Assembly: GCF_030409605.1 (NCBI RefSeq)
Contig: NZ_JAUFQG010000006.1
Coordinates: 434,001-498,000, forward strand
Source of the DNA: Simiduia curdlanivorans
GTDB lineage: Bacteria; Pseudomonadota; Gammaproteobacteria; Pseudomonadales; Cellvibrionaceae
DNA length: 64,000 nt
Direction: 5' to 3'
The translations under genes and the position numbers were made by a program. The notes under the pieces are model-generated. The model was not told the DNA's origin. It worked only from the letters and a program-made list of their open reading frames with translations, and searched no databases. Below, one piece after another: positions 34,383-41,154 of this stretch; the first letter of the stretch is position 1, and each line of letters starts with the position of its first letter.

Positions 34383-35039
34383 ATGGCTTTAACTCGCGAA
34401 CAATTAGCGCAACGTGTAGCGCGTGAATTACAAGACGGTTACTACGTCAATCTCGGCATTGGTATCCCCACCTTAGTGGCCAACTACGTGCCTAAGGGAA
34501 TGGAAGTGATGCTGCAATCGGAAAACGGTTTACTCGGCATGGGCCCCTTCCCCACCGAGGCCGAAATTGATGCCGACCTAATTAACGCCGGCAAACAAAC
34601 CGTCACCACCATCAAAGGCGCCTCCATTTTTAACAGCGCCGAGTCCTTCGCGATGATTCGCGGTGGCCATGTAGATTTAACCGTATTAGGCGCGTTCGAA
34701 GTAGACGTGGCCGGCAACATCGCCAGCTGGATGATCCCCGGCAAGCTCATCAAGGGCATGGGCGGCGCCATGGATCTGGTGGCCGGTGCCGACAACATCA
34801 TCGTCACCATGACCCATGCCAGCAAACACGGCGAATCGAAATTACTAACTAACTGCACCCTGCCCCTAACCGGCGCCGGCTGCATCAAAAAAGTTGTTAC
34901 CGATTTGGCGTATATAGAAATTGCCGACAACAAATTCTGGCTAAAAGAACGCGCACCGGGCGTTAGCGTGGATGAGATTATTAAGCTTACCGCCGGCGAG
35001 TTGGTAGTGCCGGAGGTGGTGCCAGAGATGGAGTTTTAG
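34383..35039 (+). CDS. scoB: 3-oxoacid CoA-transferase subunit B
   Basis: A 218-residue beta subunit that carries the catalytic glutamate in the block SENGLLGMGPFP. Also seen are LGIGIPTLVANYVP and the C-terminal KVVTDLAYIEIADN. AAGGAGAATAATC precedes the ATG, 11 bp after scoA, so the subunits are made together. A terminator follows after a heptamer repeat. Confidence 0.95.
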   Translation: MALTREQLAQRVARELQDGYYVNLGIGIPTLVANYVPKGMEVMLQSENGLLGMGPFPTEAEIDADLINAGKQTVTTIKGASIFNSAESFAMIRGGHVDLTVLGAFEVDVAGNIASWMIPGKLIKGMGGAMDLVAGADNIIVTMTHASKHGESKLLTNCTLPLTGAGCIKKVVTDLAYIEIADNKFWLKERAPGVSVDEIIKLTAGELVVPEVVPEMEF

Positions 35040-35050
35040 CAGGGTTAGGG

Positions 35051-35116
35051 AAGCTACAAGCCACAAGCCACAAGCCACAAGCCACAAGCAGGATGGCCTG
35101 CCCCTACAAGCTACAA
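35051..35116. repeat. Heptamer repeat element, left flank of the cassette cluster
   Basis: Five heptamer units (AAGCTAC then CAAGCCA-type) run into AGCAGGATGGCCTGCCC and CTACAAGCTAC. Nearly identical in sequence and orientation to 40621-40692. Confidence 0.88.
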
Positions 35117-35139
35117 AAAATTTAAAGTTCCGCACATTT

Positions 35140-35163
35140 GGCAGCCCTAGGGCTGCCTTTTTT
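35140..35163 (+). terminator. Rho-independent terminator after scoAB
   Basis: Stem GGCAGCCC/GGGCTGCC with a 2-base loop then six Ts, about 100 bp after the scoB stop. Confidence 0.88.
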
Positions 35164-35178
35164 GCCTACAGGATGTAG

Positions 35179-35270
35179 GTACACCCGACGGCCATGGATG
35201 GCCTTTGAGGGTGTTGTTCAAATTCACTGCCGAGAAGCAGCAAAGCTCCCATGAACGGCCTAAGAGGGTG
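35179..35270. repeat. ~92-bp direct repeat, copy 1
   Basis: Begins GTACACCCGACGGCCATGG and contains a shared 20-bp block (AAATTCACTGCCGAGAAGCA) before ending near GGCCTAAGAGGG. Copy 2 is at 35337-35431. Both contain a GGCCATGGATGGCC-type dyad. Confidence 0.85.
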
Positions 35271-35286
35271 TGGCGTTGGGATGTAG

Positions 35287-35315
35287 TGCATAAAATTGCT
35301 CCTGCATTTTATGCA
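35287..35315. other. Perfect 10-bp hairpin between the direct repeats
   Basis: TGCATAAAAT (35287-35296) pairs with ATTTTATGCA (35306-35315) across a 9-base loop. No T-run follows. Part of the repeat-rich gap; role unknown. Confidence 0.55.
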
Positions 35316-35336
35316 CTTCCGCCTTCCATGGCGGTC

Positions 35337-35431
35337 GTACACCCGGAGGCCATGGATGGCCTAGGAGGGTGTTGCTCAAATTCACTGCCGAGAAGCAACA
35401 AAGCTACCACTAGTCAGGACGGCCTAGGAGA
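35337..35431. repeat. ~92-bp direct repeat, copy 2
   Basis: Begins GTACACCCGGAGGCCATGG and ends near GGCCTAGGAG; closely matches copy 1 with scattered substitutions and a short insertion near the right end. Confidence 0.85.
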
Positions 35432-35597
35432 GTCTGCCGTTCTGCAGCTACCCAAATAACGACGCATTGTACGAGGCCCTCTTCACCACATCCAAGCCGT
35501 TATCGCCCCACCACCAAAAGTAGTCACGCCCCACAAGCCCCCCACCCTATTTTGCACCGCACACCCGAAACATCAAACCGCCTAAGGAAGCCCCGTT

Positions 35598-35630
35598 GAT
35601 ATATGCCTCCAAGGCGCATTATTTTGCGCC
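35598..35630. repeat. GATATATGCCTC hairpin element, copy 1
   Basis: GATATATGCCTC followed by a GGCGCA/TGCGCC inverted repeat. The same 12-bp leader with a related hairpin recurs at 35702-35734. Confidence 0.6.
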
Positions 35631-35701
35631 CGATTTTTGAATTTATGGTAACTTCTTGAAATTAAAGGGGGAGTTAGGGCTGGCACGCCGGTTCCGCTCT
35701 G

Positions 35702-35734
35702 GATATATGCCTCGAAGGCGTAATATATTACGCC
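35702..35734. repeat. GATATATGCCTC hairpin element, copy 2
   Basis: GATATATGCCTC followed by a perfect 18-bp palindrome GGCGTAATA/TATTACGCC (35717-35734). Lies just left of the first cassette-like segment. Confidence 0.65.
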
Positions 35735-36045
35735 TCCAAGACACTGAATAATGCTGTTGTAAGGTAATATTTTAGTTTTGTAATCGCACTTGGTTAGTGT
35801 TGCGAATAAAAGCGTTTGCAGTTTCTACTACATTACCTGCCGTTCGGTCTAACTTGTGGTCGAGTGCTGAAAATTCACGTAGGTTTCACTACTGTGCTAA
35901 ATTTATCGCAGTGTTAATAGAAATTGATTTTTACAGAATGGTTTTCGCGCTTGGCTACAGTTCCATCAAGTCCGCGCGTTGAAGTAAAAGTTTAAGTGTG
36001 GTTTTCGTAAAAGCTTTCACTTTGTAGCAGCAACTAACGTCCAGC

Positions 36046-36176
36046 TTACAACAAGGCGTTCAATGTTCGCGCACTGCGTGCGCTGGACAGTTTGTAAGTA
36101 GCGCGTTTAGCGAATCGCTGCGCGAAGTTTATCGCAACGCGCAACTTACAAACTGCCCATTAACTTAGCGTTATAC
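36046..36176 (+). other. attC-like recombination site A (131 bp)
   Basis: R''-like TTACAAC (36046-36052) with following GGCGTTCAATG pairs with CCATTAACTTAGC and R' GTTATAC (36170-36176). A long internal stem (CAGTTTGTAAGTAGCGCGTT against AACGCGCAACTTACAAACTG, one mismatch) fills the variable part. This is the imperfect hairpin architecture of integron attC sites. It is preceded by a segment without a convincing gene. Confidence 0.75.
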
Positions 36177-36198
36177 GCTATGAGTATCAGGGATAGAT

Positions 36199-36612
36199 AT
36201 GTTACCTAAAAAACCAAATTACCTTATCGCTACCGAAAAATTAGGGTTTAAATTCCCTTTCGTTTGGTGCATAGCTGCACTTGTTATTGGTGCGGCTACT
36301 CAGGAAGTCTCCTCAACGTTATTTATTTCAATAGGTTCACTCTTCATCGTATGGCTGGCTTGCAAACTAGCGAGCTTATTTTTTAGCTTTCAACAACACA
36401 GTGGCATTCTCAAAAACAGTGTTTACGACAACGCCATGAAAACTGTTTGGTTTATTTCGCTAATCTGTCTGTTAATAAACGTCTTTAAATCCATATTTTT
36501 TCAACAAGGTAGCGCCTCATTTCTTGGTGGCGTATTCTCAATTGTTTACTTCAGCTCTATGCTTGCAGCAGCAAACAAGTGGGGGATGCACTACGTTGAA
36601 AAGCGCGTATAA
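36199..36612 (+). CDS. Cassette-borne membrane protein of unknown function
   Basis: A 137-residue integral membrane protein with about four hydrophobic helices (PFVWCIAALVIGAATQ; LFISIGSLFIVWLACKLASL; TVWFISLICLLINVFKSIF; FLGGVFSIVYFSSMLAAA). No family recognised. AGGGATAGAT precedes the ATG. It occupies its own cassette (about 36171-36669): it starts just after the R' of site A and its stop codon lies in the R'' of site B. AT-rich compared with chromosomal neighbours, in line with acquisition by integron capture. Confidence 0.75.
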   Translation: MLPKKPNYLIATEKLGFKFPFVWCIAALVIGAATQEVSSTLFISIGSLFIVWLACKLASLFFSFQQHSGILKNSVYDNAMKTVWFISLICLLINVFKSIFFQQGSASFLGGVFSIVYFSSMLAAANKWGMHYVEKRV

Positions 36613-36675
36613 CAATCCAATTATTCCGACCTCAACTCGCTGCGCTCGTTTCGTCGGCATATTGGGGCGTTATGG
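36607..36675 (+). other. attC-like recombination site B (69 bp)
   Basis: R'' GTATAAC (36607-36613) and R' GTTATGG (36669-36675); inner arms AATCCAAT and ATTGGGGC pair with an unpaired base, as in L''/L' of attC. Overlaps the stop of the preceding cassette gene. Confidence 0.82.
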
Positions 36676-36703
36676 CTTCCCTACATCCAAGGCATGAAGT
36701 TAG

Positions 36704-37258
36704 ATGATACCCATAGACTTAGTCCACGAACTCTTACCTAATTTTGGAATTACTAGTCCCAGCAATCTTTATGAAAGACGGGTTAAAGATGATGGATTTG
36801 AGGAAGATGATGTGCTTGAACTATTGGAGGAAGGGCCGTTCATTGTATCAATAGATTGGAGGGCATGGTTACAAGATGAGCTCGAGGTGATATCTAAAAT
36901 ACTTTTAAAACTAGGCGCACGTCTAGAATTTTCTCTTAATGGCGATGGTAATGCCGGCCTAGTTAGGATTGGAGACAAAGAAAGTAATATTAAATATGAA
37001 CCAAATGACGACGATGGGTGTTTTGATAACGCTATGCTGAGTATTTCAAAGGTACTGCCTTCAGACCTAGAAGTTAGATCCTCCGTCCACAATGGCCAAA
37101 ATGACACTAGTTGTTACGCAATACTGCCAAAGAGTCACTGGGAAAAGGTAGATGAGATAGCTGGAGATCTAATTTCTACATATTTTCAAGCATTTGAAGT
37201 TAAGTATCAAAAAGAAAGCCTGCTCTCAATTGTTAGCTCTTTCTTTAGGAAAACTTGA
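36704..37258 (+). CDS. Cassette-borne hypothetical cytosolic protein
   Basis: A 184-residue acidic soluble protein without signal peptide or recognised domain. Visible features are an acidic cluster near residues 28-42, a central SIDWRAWLQDELEVISKILLKLGA segment, and a C-terminal helix. Its size and character resemble the small orphan or immunity-like proteins often found in cassettes, but no function can be assigned. The ribosome-binding site is weak (AAGG about 14 bases upstream). It is alone in its cassette (about 36670-37374). Confidence 0.7.
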   Translation: MIPIDLVHELLPNFGITSPSNLYERRVKDDGFEEDDVLELLEEGPFIVSIDWRAWLQDELEVISKILLKLGARLEFSLNGDGNAGLVRIGDKESNIKYEPNDDDGCFDNAMLSISKVLPSDLEVRSSVHNGQNDTSCYAILPKSHWEKVDEIAGDLISTYFQAFEVKYQKESLLSIVSSFFRKT

Positions 37259-37277
37259 GCAAGTAGTAAAAATACAG

Positions 37278-37380
37278 CCATAACAAGCGGCTCAATCCGA
37301 CCTCCACTGCGTCGCTTGTTTTGTGCTTAAATAGCACAAAACAACCAACTCCGTTCCGGCGGCTTAGCCGGGCGTTAGCG
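37278..37380 (+). other. attC-like recombination site C (103 bp)
   Basis: R'' CCATAAC (37278-37284), L''-like GCGGCTCAATCCG, then L'-like CGGCGGCTTAGCC and R' GTTAGCG (37374-37380). An internal TTTTGTGCT/AGCACAAAA stem lies in the middle. Fits attC layout well. Confidence 0.88.
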
Positions 37381-37404
37381 ACCTTTGAAAGCTCGGAGTA
37401 ACCG

Positions 37405-38010
37405 TTGAGAAAAAATAATTTGTTACTGATAAAGCAAGCGATGCTCATTCCAGTATTCGCTTTTTATAATATATTCATTGGGCTATTTGTGTCTGGCTAT
37501 AGCGTTACATCTCAACATATTAGTGAGTTAGCGCTGGAAGCAGAATTTTTTGCATACTCTCATCGATTGGCTGACATTTTAATAGGTCTGTCCATGTGCT
37601 TGTTTGCTTTCGCGTGCTTTTCAACTGCAAAAGCAAAGTTCACTTTTGTAACAATGTTTTCATTCGGAATGACATGGATATTTGCTGGGATCTTCATCCT
37701 GCATAACCCCTTGCATGATATTTACGGGTTAACAAACATCTTAATAGTTGTACCTGTGGTGTTCGCACTAGAAATGCGAGACTTCTATACATCAAAGAAA
37801 TTTCAAGACTTTTCCATTTTAGTTACATTGGTTCATGTAATGTTTTTCTGGTTCTTTAACTACGGTTTTATGCCTGTTGAATATAAAGGCATAACTCAAA
37901 GAGTTTGGGTGGCAATTACTTTGGTGTGGTACGGCGTTGCTGCTTATCAAATGTATATAGCCGCTAACAAGCAAAGGCAGCCGACGCTTAACAGCGCGCG
38001 GCTGCTTTGA
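37405..38010 (+). CDS. Cassette-borne DUF998 membrane protein
   Basis: A 201-residue integral membrane protein with about six helices and the DUF998-like block SVTSQHISELALEA followed by LADILIGLSMCLFAFACF and FILHNPLHDIYG. DUF998 proteins have no established function. The frame starts with TTG at 37405, 7 bases after GGAG; the ATG at 37441 (residue 13) is an alternative. Its last 16 or so codons lie inside attC site D, so the C-terminus was probably shaped by the recombination site. Confidence 0.75.
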   Translation: MRKNNLLLIKQAMLIPVFAFYNIFIGLFVSGYSVTSQHISELALEAEFFAYSHRLADILIGLSMCLFAFACFSTAKAKFTFVTMFSFGMTWIFAGIFILHNPLHDIYGLTNILIVVPVVFALEMRDFYTSKKFQDFSILVTLVHVMFFWFFNYGFMPVEYKGITQRVWVAITLVWYGVAAYQMYIAANKQRQPTLNSARLL

Positions 38011-38019
38011 GCGTTAAAT
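37962..38019 (+). other. attC-like recombination site D (58 bp)
   Basis: R'' CGCTAAC (37962-37968), arms AAGCAAAGGCAGCCG and CGGCTGCTTTGAGC, R' GTTAAAT (38013-38019, exact GTTRRRY). Compact hairpin with an extrahelical base. Confidence 0.92.
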
Positions 38020-38023
38020 AACG

Positions 38024-38491
38024 ATGAGAATGAAGTATTTATTGAGCGCCAAGTGGTTGGCTATTGCTTTGGTGGCAGCTTGCGCAGAGCAAACAGTCGC
38101 GCCTGTAGTTTCTCCGTATGAGGACAGCAAGTTGGTTGGAACCTGGTATGGAGAGTCCGGCGTCGAGGGCTATGACCAGAAATGGCTCATTCAGAGAAGG
38201 CCATCTGGAAACTATGAAATTGTATTCTTGCGTTGCAAAGAAGGAATCGCGCTTTACGTGCAAAAGGAATACGGACAGTGGGAGCATACAGATTCAGATT
38301 ACACAACTAGAACTGAATTATTATCTGACGGTATGAGCAGTTGGAAGCCAGAAACCAGCAATGGCATTTACTTAGAGGAATATACCGTTGTCGAGCTTAC
38401 AGCTTCAGAGTTTAGGTACAGAAATAAAAACAAAGAGAAGACTTACTCAGTTCAAAGGGTCGATGAAGGTTTTAGGATGTCGTGTGAATAA
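38024..38491 (+). CDS. Cassette-borne putative lipoprotein
   Basis: A 155-residue protein with a lipoprotein signal peptide (KWLAIALVAAC; lipidated Cys at about residue 20), then a small beta-rich domain beginning LVGTWYGESGVEGYDQKW, a lipocalin-like opening. Function unknown. No clear ribosome-binding site: the ATG lies only 5 bases after the R' of site D, so translation may use cassette-junction sequence or coupling to the previous gene. Lies alone in cassette 38014-38545. Confidence 0.72.
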   Translation: MRMKYLLSAKWLAIALVAACAEQTVAPVVSPYEDSKLVGTWYGESGVEGYDQKWLIQRRPSGNYEIVFLRCKEGIALYVQKEYGQWEHTDSDYTTRTELLSDGMSSWKPETSNGIYLEEYTVVELTASEFRYRNKNKEKTYSVQRVDEGFRMSCE

Positions 38492-38494
38492 TTC

Positions 38495-38551
38495 ATTTAA
38501 CAATCGCAGGCAGGCGACGCAAAATGCGCGCGCCTGCTGCGAGCGTTATAA
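38495..38551 (+). other. attC-like recombination site E (57 bp)
   Basis: R'' ATTTAAC (38495-38501, exact RYYYAAC), arms AATCGCAGGCAGGCG and CGCCTGCTGCGAGC, R' GTTATAA (38545-38551). Same length and structure as site D. Confidence 0.92.
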
Positions 38552-38628
38552 GCCAAAGGCAGATTTGGAGTATCATCAGAAATATAAGAAAATTTGTACT
38601 TTAGGAAACGAAAGAGTAAAGGATAACA

Positions 38629-39717
38629 ATGAAAAGCATAACTAAAACACTAACAACTTTAACGGTAATGATTTTTCTAACGGCTTGTAACTCCAACGGT
38701 AGTAATGAAACTATAAAAATACAACCAAAGCCTACCCTAAAAGAAACATTAGATACCGCGATTAATACTAATATTGCAGAAAGTGAGCCAGGAATGGCAA
38801 TCATGATTCTGAAAGATAATAACGTAATTTATCAATACTCTAGAGGTCTAGCAAACAAATCCTCAAATATATTAATCAACTCTAGTACTGGATTCAGATT
38901 AGCCTCCATCAGTAAAACATTTACCGCATTAGCAATTATGCAACTTTATGAACAAGGAAGTATCAACCTTAATGATAAGATCACAGATTATATTTCTTTT
39001 TTACCTCAAGAGTGGAATGAAATTACAATCCACCACCTGTTAAGTCACCAGTCTGGAATACTAGATTATGCAAATGACTTTAATTACGACCAAATTTCTA
39101 CCAACGAAATCACCAACACTAATATACTAGCGTTCTTGTCTGACCATAAAGAGTTAGAATTTGAGCCAGGGACTAAGGCTGAATACTCGAATAGCGGTTA
39201 TGTAATACTTGCGGAGATCCTTGAAGTGGTTACTGCTAAATCATTGAATGAATATTTAAAAGAAAATATTTTTGATCCTCAGAGTTTTTCTAATACATAT
39301 ATTCTCGACGAAGGAATAATGATAAAAAATAGTGATGCGCAAAATCACGGGACAACTGATTTAATATTCAATCATAAATACTCTGCAACTGGCGGAGCAG
39401 GTCAAGTCAGCTCTCTGGAAGACATGAGGTTATTAAGCCAAGCACTATTAAACGATCAAATAGTTACTCAAGAGACTAAAGCATTAATGATAAAAAATCA
39501 TAATGAAAACTTACCCGGTGATTTGAATTATGGTTACGGCTTTGTATTGAATTTGGAAGGCCCTGCATACGCTCATTCAGGAAGCCATGACGGATTTAAG
39601 ACCTATTTCTTAATAAACCCAGAGACAAAAGTTACTGCGATTATTCTTGGTAACGGTGGAGATACCCTTCCAGACTATTTCTACCTACTAGAACTTGCTG
39701 GACCGTTTATGAATTAA
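38629..39717 (+). CDS. Cassette-borne serine hydrolase, beta-lactamase class C/PBP4 family lipoprotein
   Basis: A 362-residue lipoprotein (lipobox LTAC, Cys about residue 20) with a class C beta-lactamase-type serine hydrolase domain. Motifs: nucleophile S-x-x-K as SISK in RLASISKTFTALAIMQLYEQG, Y-x-N as YSN (EYSNSGYVILAEILEVV), and the third motif as HSGS in place of KTG. That set is typical of the broad PF00144 group (esterases, D-aminopeptidases, PBP-like) rather than a true cephalosporinase, so antibiotic resistance is not implied. AAAGGATAACA precedes the ATG. Clearly AT-rich, single-gene cassette (38546-39870). Confidence 0.82.
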   Translation: MKSITKTLTTLTVMIFLTACNSNGSNETIKIQPKPTLKETLDTAINTNIAESEPGMAIMILKDNNVIYQYSRGLANKSSNILINSSTGFRLASISKTFTALAIMQLYEQGSINLNDKITDYISFLPQEWNEITIHHLLSHQSGILDYANDFNYDQISTNEITNTNILAFLSDHKELEFEPGTKAEYSNSGYVILAEILEVVTAKSLNEYLKENIFDPQSFSNTYILDEGIMIKNSDAQNHGTTDLIFNHKYSATGGAGQVSSLEDMRLLSQALLNDQIVTQETKALMIKNHNENLPGDLNYGYGFVLNLEGPAYAHSGSHDGFKTYFLINPETKVTAIILGNGGDTLPDYFYLLELAGPFMN

Positions 39718-39775
39718 TATAAAAGATCGACTTTGTTTATTTTTTCACGCTGCAACTTACAGATTAGAAGTTGGC

Positions 39776-39876
39776 TTATAACAAGTCATTTCAGCAGGAC
39801 AAAAAACAGCTGGTTTTTGCTCGTGCCTCGCTAATTTTAATCAGCTATTTTATTGCCTCTGAATGAGGCGTTAGCC
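39776..39876 (+). other. attC-like recombination site F (101 bp)
   Basis: R'' TTATAAC (39776-39782), L''-like AAGTCATTTCAG, L'-like CTCTGAATGAGGC, R' GTTAGCC (39870-39876), with an imperfect internal stem (ACAGCTGG...AATCAGCT). Confidence 0.88.
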
Positions 39877-39894
39877 TCAACATGAGTTCGAGGA

Positions 39895-40413
39895 ATGGAA
39901 GCAAAAATATTAAATAGACCTCCACTGTCAGGAGATTATGAAGAACGCTCTTTCGTTGAGTCTGGAAACAATACTTTGTGGGTTAAATTTCTGGATTCTG
40001 AATATTTGGAATGGGTCGGCGTGTTTAGTCAAAGTGAGTGGAAGTCAACGAATTTAGTTATTCCGCTCGAAGATAAAAAGCTATTTTTGGTTGTCGCTGG
40101 CGGTCAGGGATATTTTGTAGATCCAGACGCAAGAGAAATATCGGCAAAAACGGATTGGGATATGATTGAAGAAATTGTATACAACCCCGAAACCAACAGC
40201 CTTGTAGCTACGGACGGTCTATGTTTGGCCGTAATCGAAGGTACTAGCATGGTGTGGTCAGGCAATCGCGTCTCTGCTGATGGCATTTCAATTGAAAAGC
40301 AAGAGGGCTCTGTTGTGTATGGAAAAGTCAATGATCTAACTGACAAAGGTTGCGAGTATAGTTTTAACATCAAAACTAAAGAATATATCTGTAGCTGGGA
40401 ATGCTTTTTCTAG
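39895..40413 (+). CDS. Last cassette gene, hypothetical soluble protein
   Basis: A 172-residue protein with no signal peptide and repeated beta-strand segments (NTLWVKFLDSEYLEWVGVFSQSEW; KLFLVVAGGQGYFVDPD; GLCLAVIEGTSMVWSG), suggestive of a small propeller- or WD-like beta fold; no family recognised. AGGA touches the ATG, so initiation may be weak or start elsewhere. No attC site could be found downstream, so this is either the truncated last cassette or the right boundary of the cluster. Confidence 0.65.
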   Translation: MEAKILNRPPLSGDYEERSFVESGNNTLWVKFLDSEYLEWVGVFSQSEWKSTNLVIPLEDKKLFLVVAGGQGYFVDPDAREISAKTDWDMIEEIVYNPETNSLVATDGLCLAVIEGTSMVWSGNRVSADGISIEKQEGSVVYGKVNDLTDKGCEYSFNIKTKEYICSWECFF

Positions 40414-40749
40414 CTCCAAAGGCTAAATCGGGTAAGGAGGAGTTTCTAGCTCCCCCTCCCCCCACACCCTGCACAGAGACGTCGGACCGAGAGGTCCGCG
40501 CAAGGCGTTTCACTGAGAATGGTGAAGCTTGACGCAACCGCCACCTGTACGTGAACACATAGCCTCATAAGATTCCTTACTTTGGTTACGGATGGCCGCC
40601 CCCTCGCATTCGCCACAGTCGCTACGAGCCACAAGCCACAAGCCACAAGCCACAAGCCACAAGCAGGATGACCTGCCCCTACAAGCTACAAAGCAGTACA
40701 ACCCCACCCTAAAAAATAAAAAACCCTAACCACCCACCTTCCAACCCAA
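40414..40749. other. Right boundary region of the cassette cluster
   Basis: 336 bp without a supported gene. 40430-40620 is a structured, GC-rich stretch (for example CGGACC/GGTCCG at about 40492-40499 and a minus-strand GGAG...CTCC hairpin). The heptamer element follows at 40621-40692, then AT/C-rich sequence up to the next gene. The first part could be a remnant of a mobile element; this is not established. Confidence 0.45.
40621..40692. repeat. Heptamer repeat element, right flank of the cassette cluster
   Basis: Heptamers of the ACAAGCC type, then AGCAGGATGACCTGCCCC and CTACAAGCTAC: same order and orientation as 35051-35116, one visible difference in the core (GACCTG for GGCCTG). Confidence 0.88.
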
Positions 40750-41079
40750 CTAAACCCCGTCCACTTTTTCAAAGACAAACGCAAAATACACACCCAAAAA
40801 GCCTAGCAGGCATAACGAGTAGAGTATTTCATGGGCATAAAATACATCAGGCAAAATGATACCAAACGTCAATTCCAGAAGAATCGCCACAAACAAAGGC
40901 GCAATTAAAACAGCAAACCAAACACCTCTACCACCCAATTTAACCGCCCCGGCACAATAGGGGCAGACTTTCACATTGCGTGAGAATTGATACCATCTTG
41001 GTAAAGGCTTTGCTGGCCTTTGGCCTAATTGATGCAGAGTAATTTTTGCCTCACACCATGGACAGACTTTTGAAAACAC
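40750..41079 (-). CDS. Zinc-ribbon membrane protein
   Basis: A 109-residue protein with two CxxC knuckles (CPWC near residue 6 and CPYC near residue 39) that form a zinc-ribbon-like N-terminal half. Two membrane helices follow (VWFAVLIAPLFVAILLELTFG and ILYSLCLLGFLGVYFAFVF). Function unknown. It starts with GTG at 41079 preceded by GAGAGGGG. Stand-alone. Confidence 0.7.
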   Translation of the reverse strand: MFSKVCPWCEAKITLHQLGQRPAKPLPRWYQFSRNVKVCPYCAGAVKLGGRGVWFAVLIAPLFVAILLELTFGIILPDVFYAHEILYSLCLLGFLGVYFAFVFEKVDGV

Positions 41080-41154
41080 GCATTACCCCTCTCTTCCTTT
41101 GCGGTTAAACTAACACGTCGGCCACTGAACAGTCCAAAGCACTAAACACTGCCC

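Larger units (their letters stand above)
35040..36045. other. Repeat-rich gap between scoB and the integron-like cassettes
   Basis: About 1 kb without a supported gene. In order it holds a heptamer tract, a terminator, two ~92-bp direct repeats with a 10-bp hairpin between them, two GATATATGCCTC hairpins and an AT-rich stretch (about 35760-36045) that looks like an ORF-less cassette ending at the first attC site. Individual elements are listed separately. Confidence 0.7.

Noticed and set aside
35797..35982. 61-aa ORF in the first cassette-like segment
   Set aside because: No ribosome-binding site, no recognisable domain and codon use not convincing; treated as ORF-less.
38629..39717. Call as an antibiotic-resistance beta-lactamase
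   Set aside because: The third motif is HSGS rather than KTG; the wider PF00144 family includes esterases and peptidases, so resistance is not supported.
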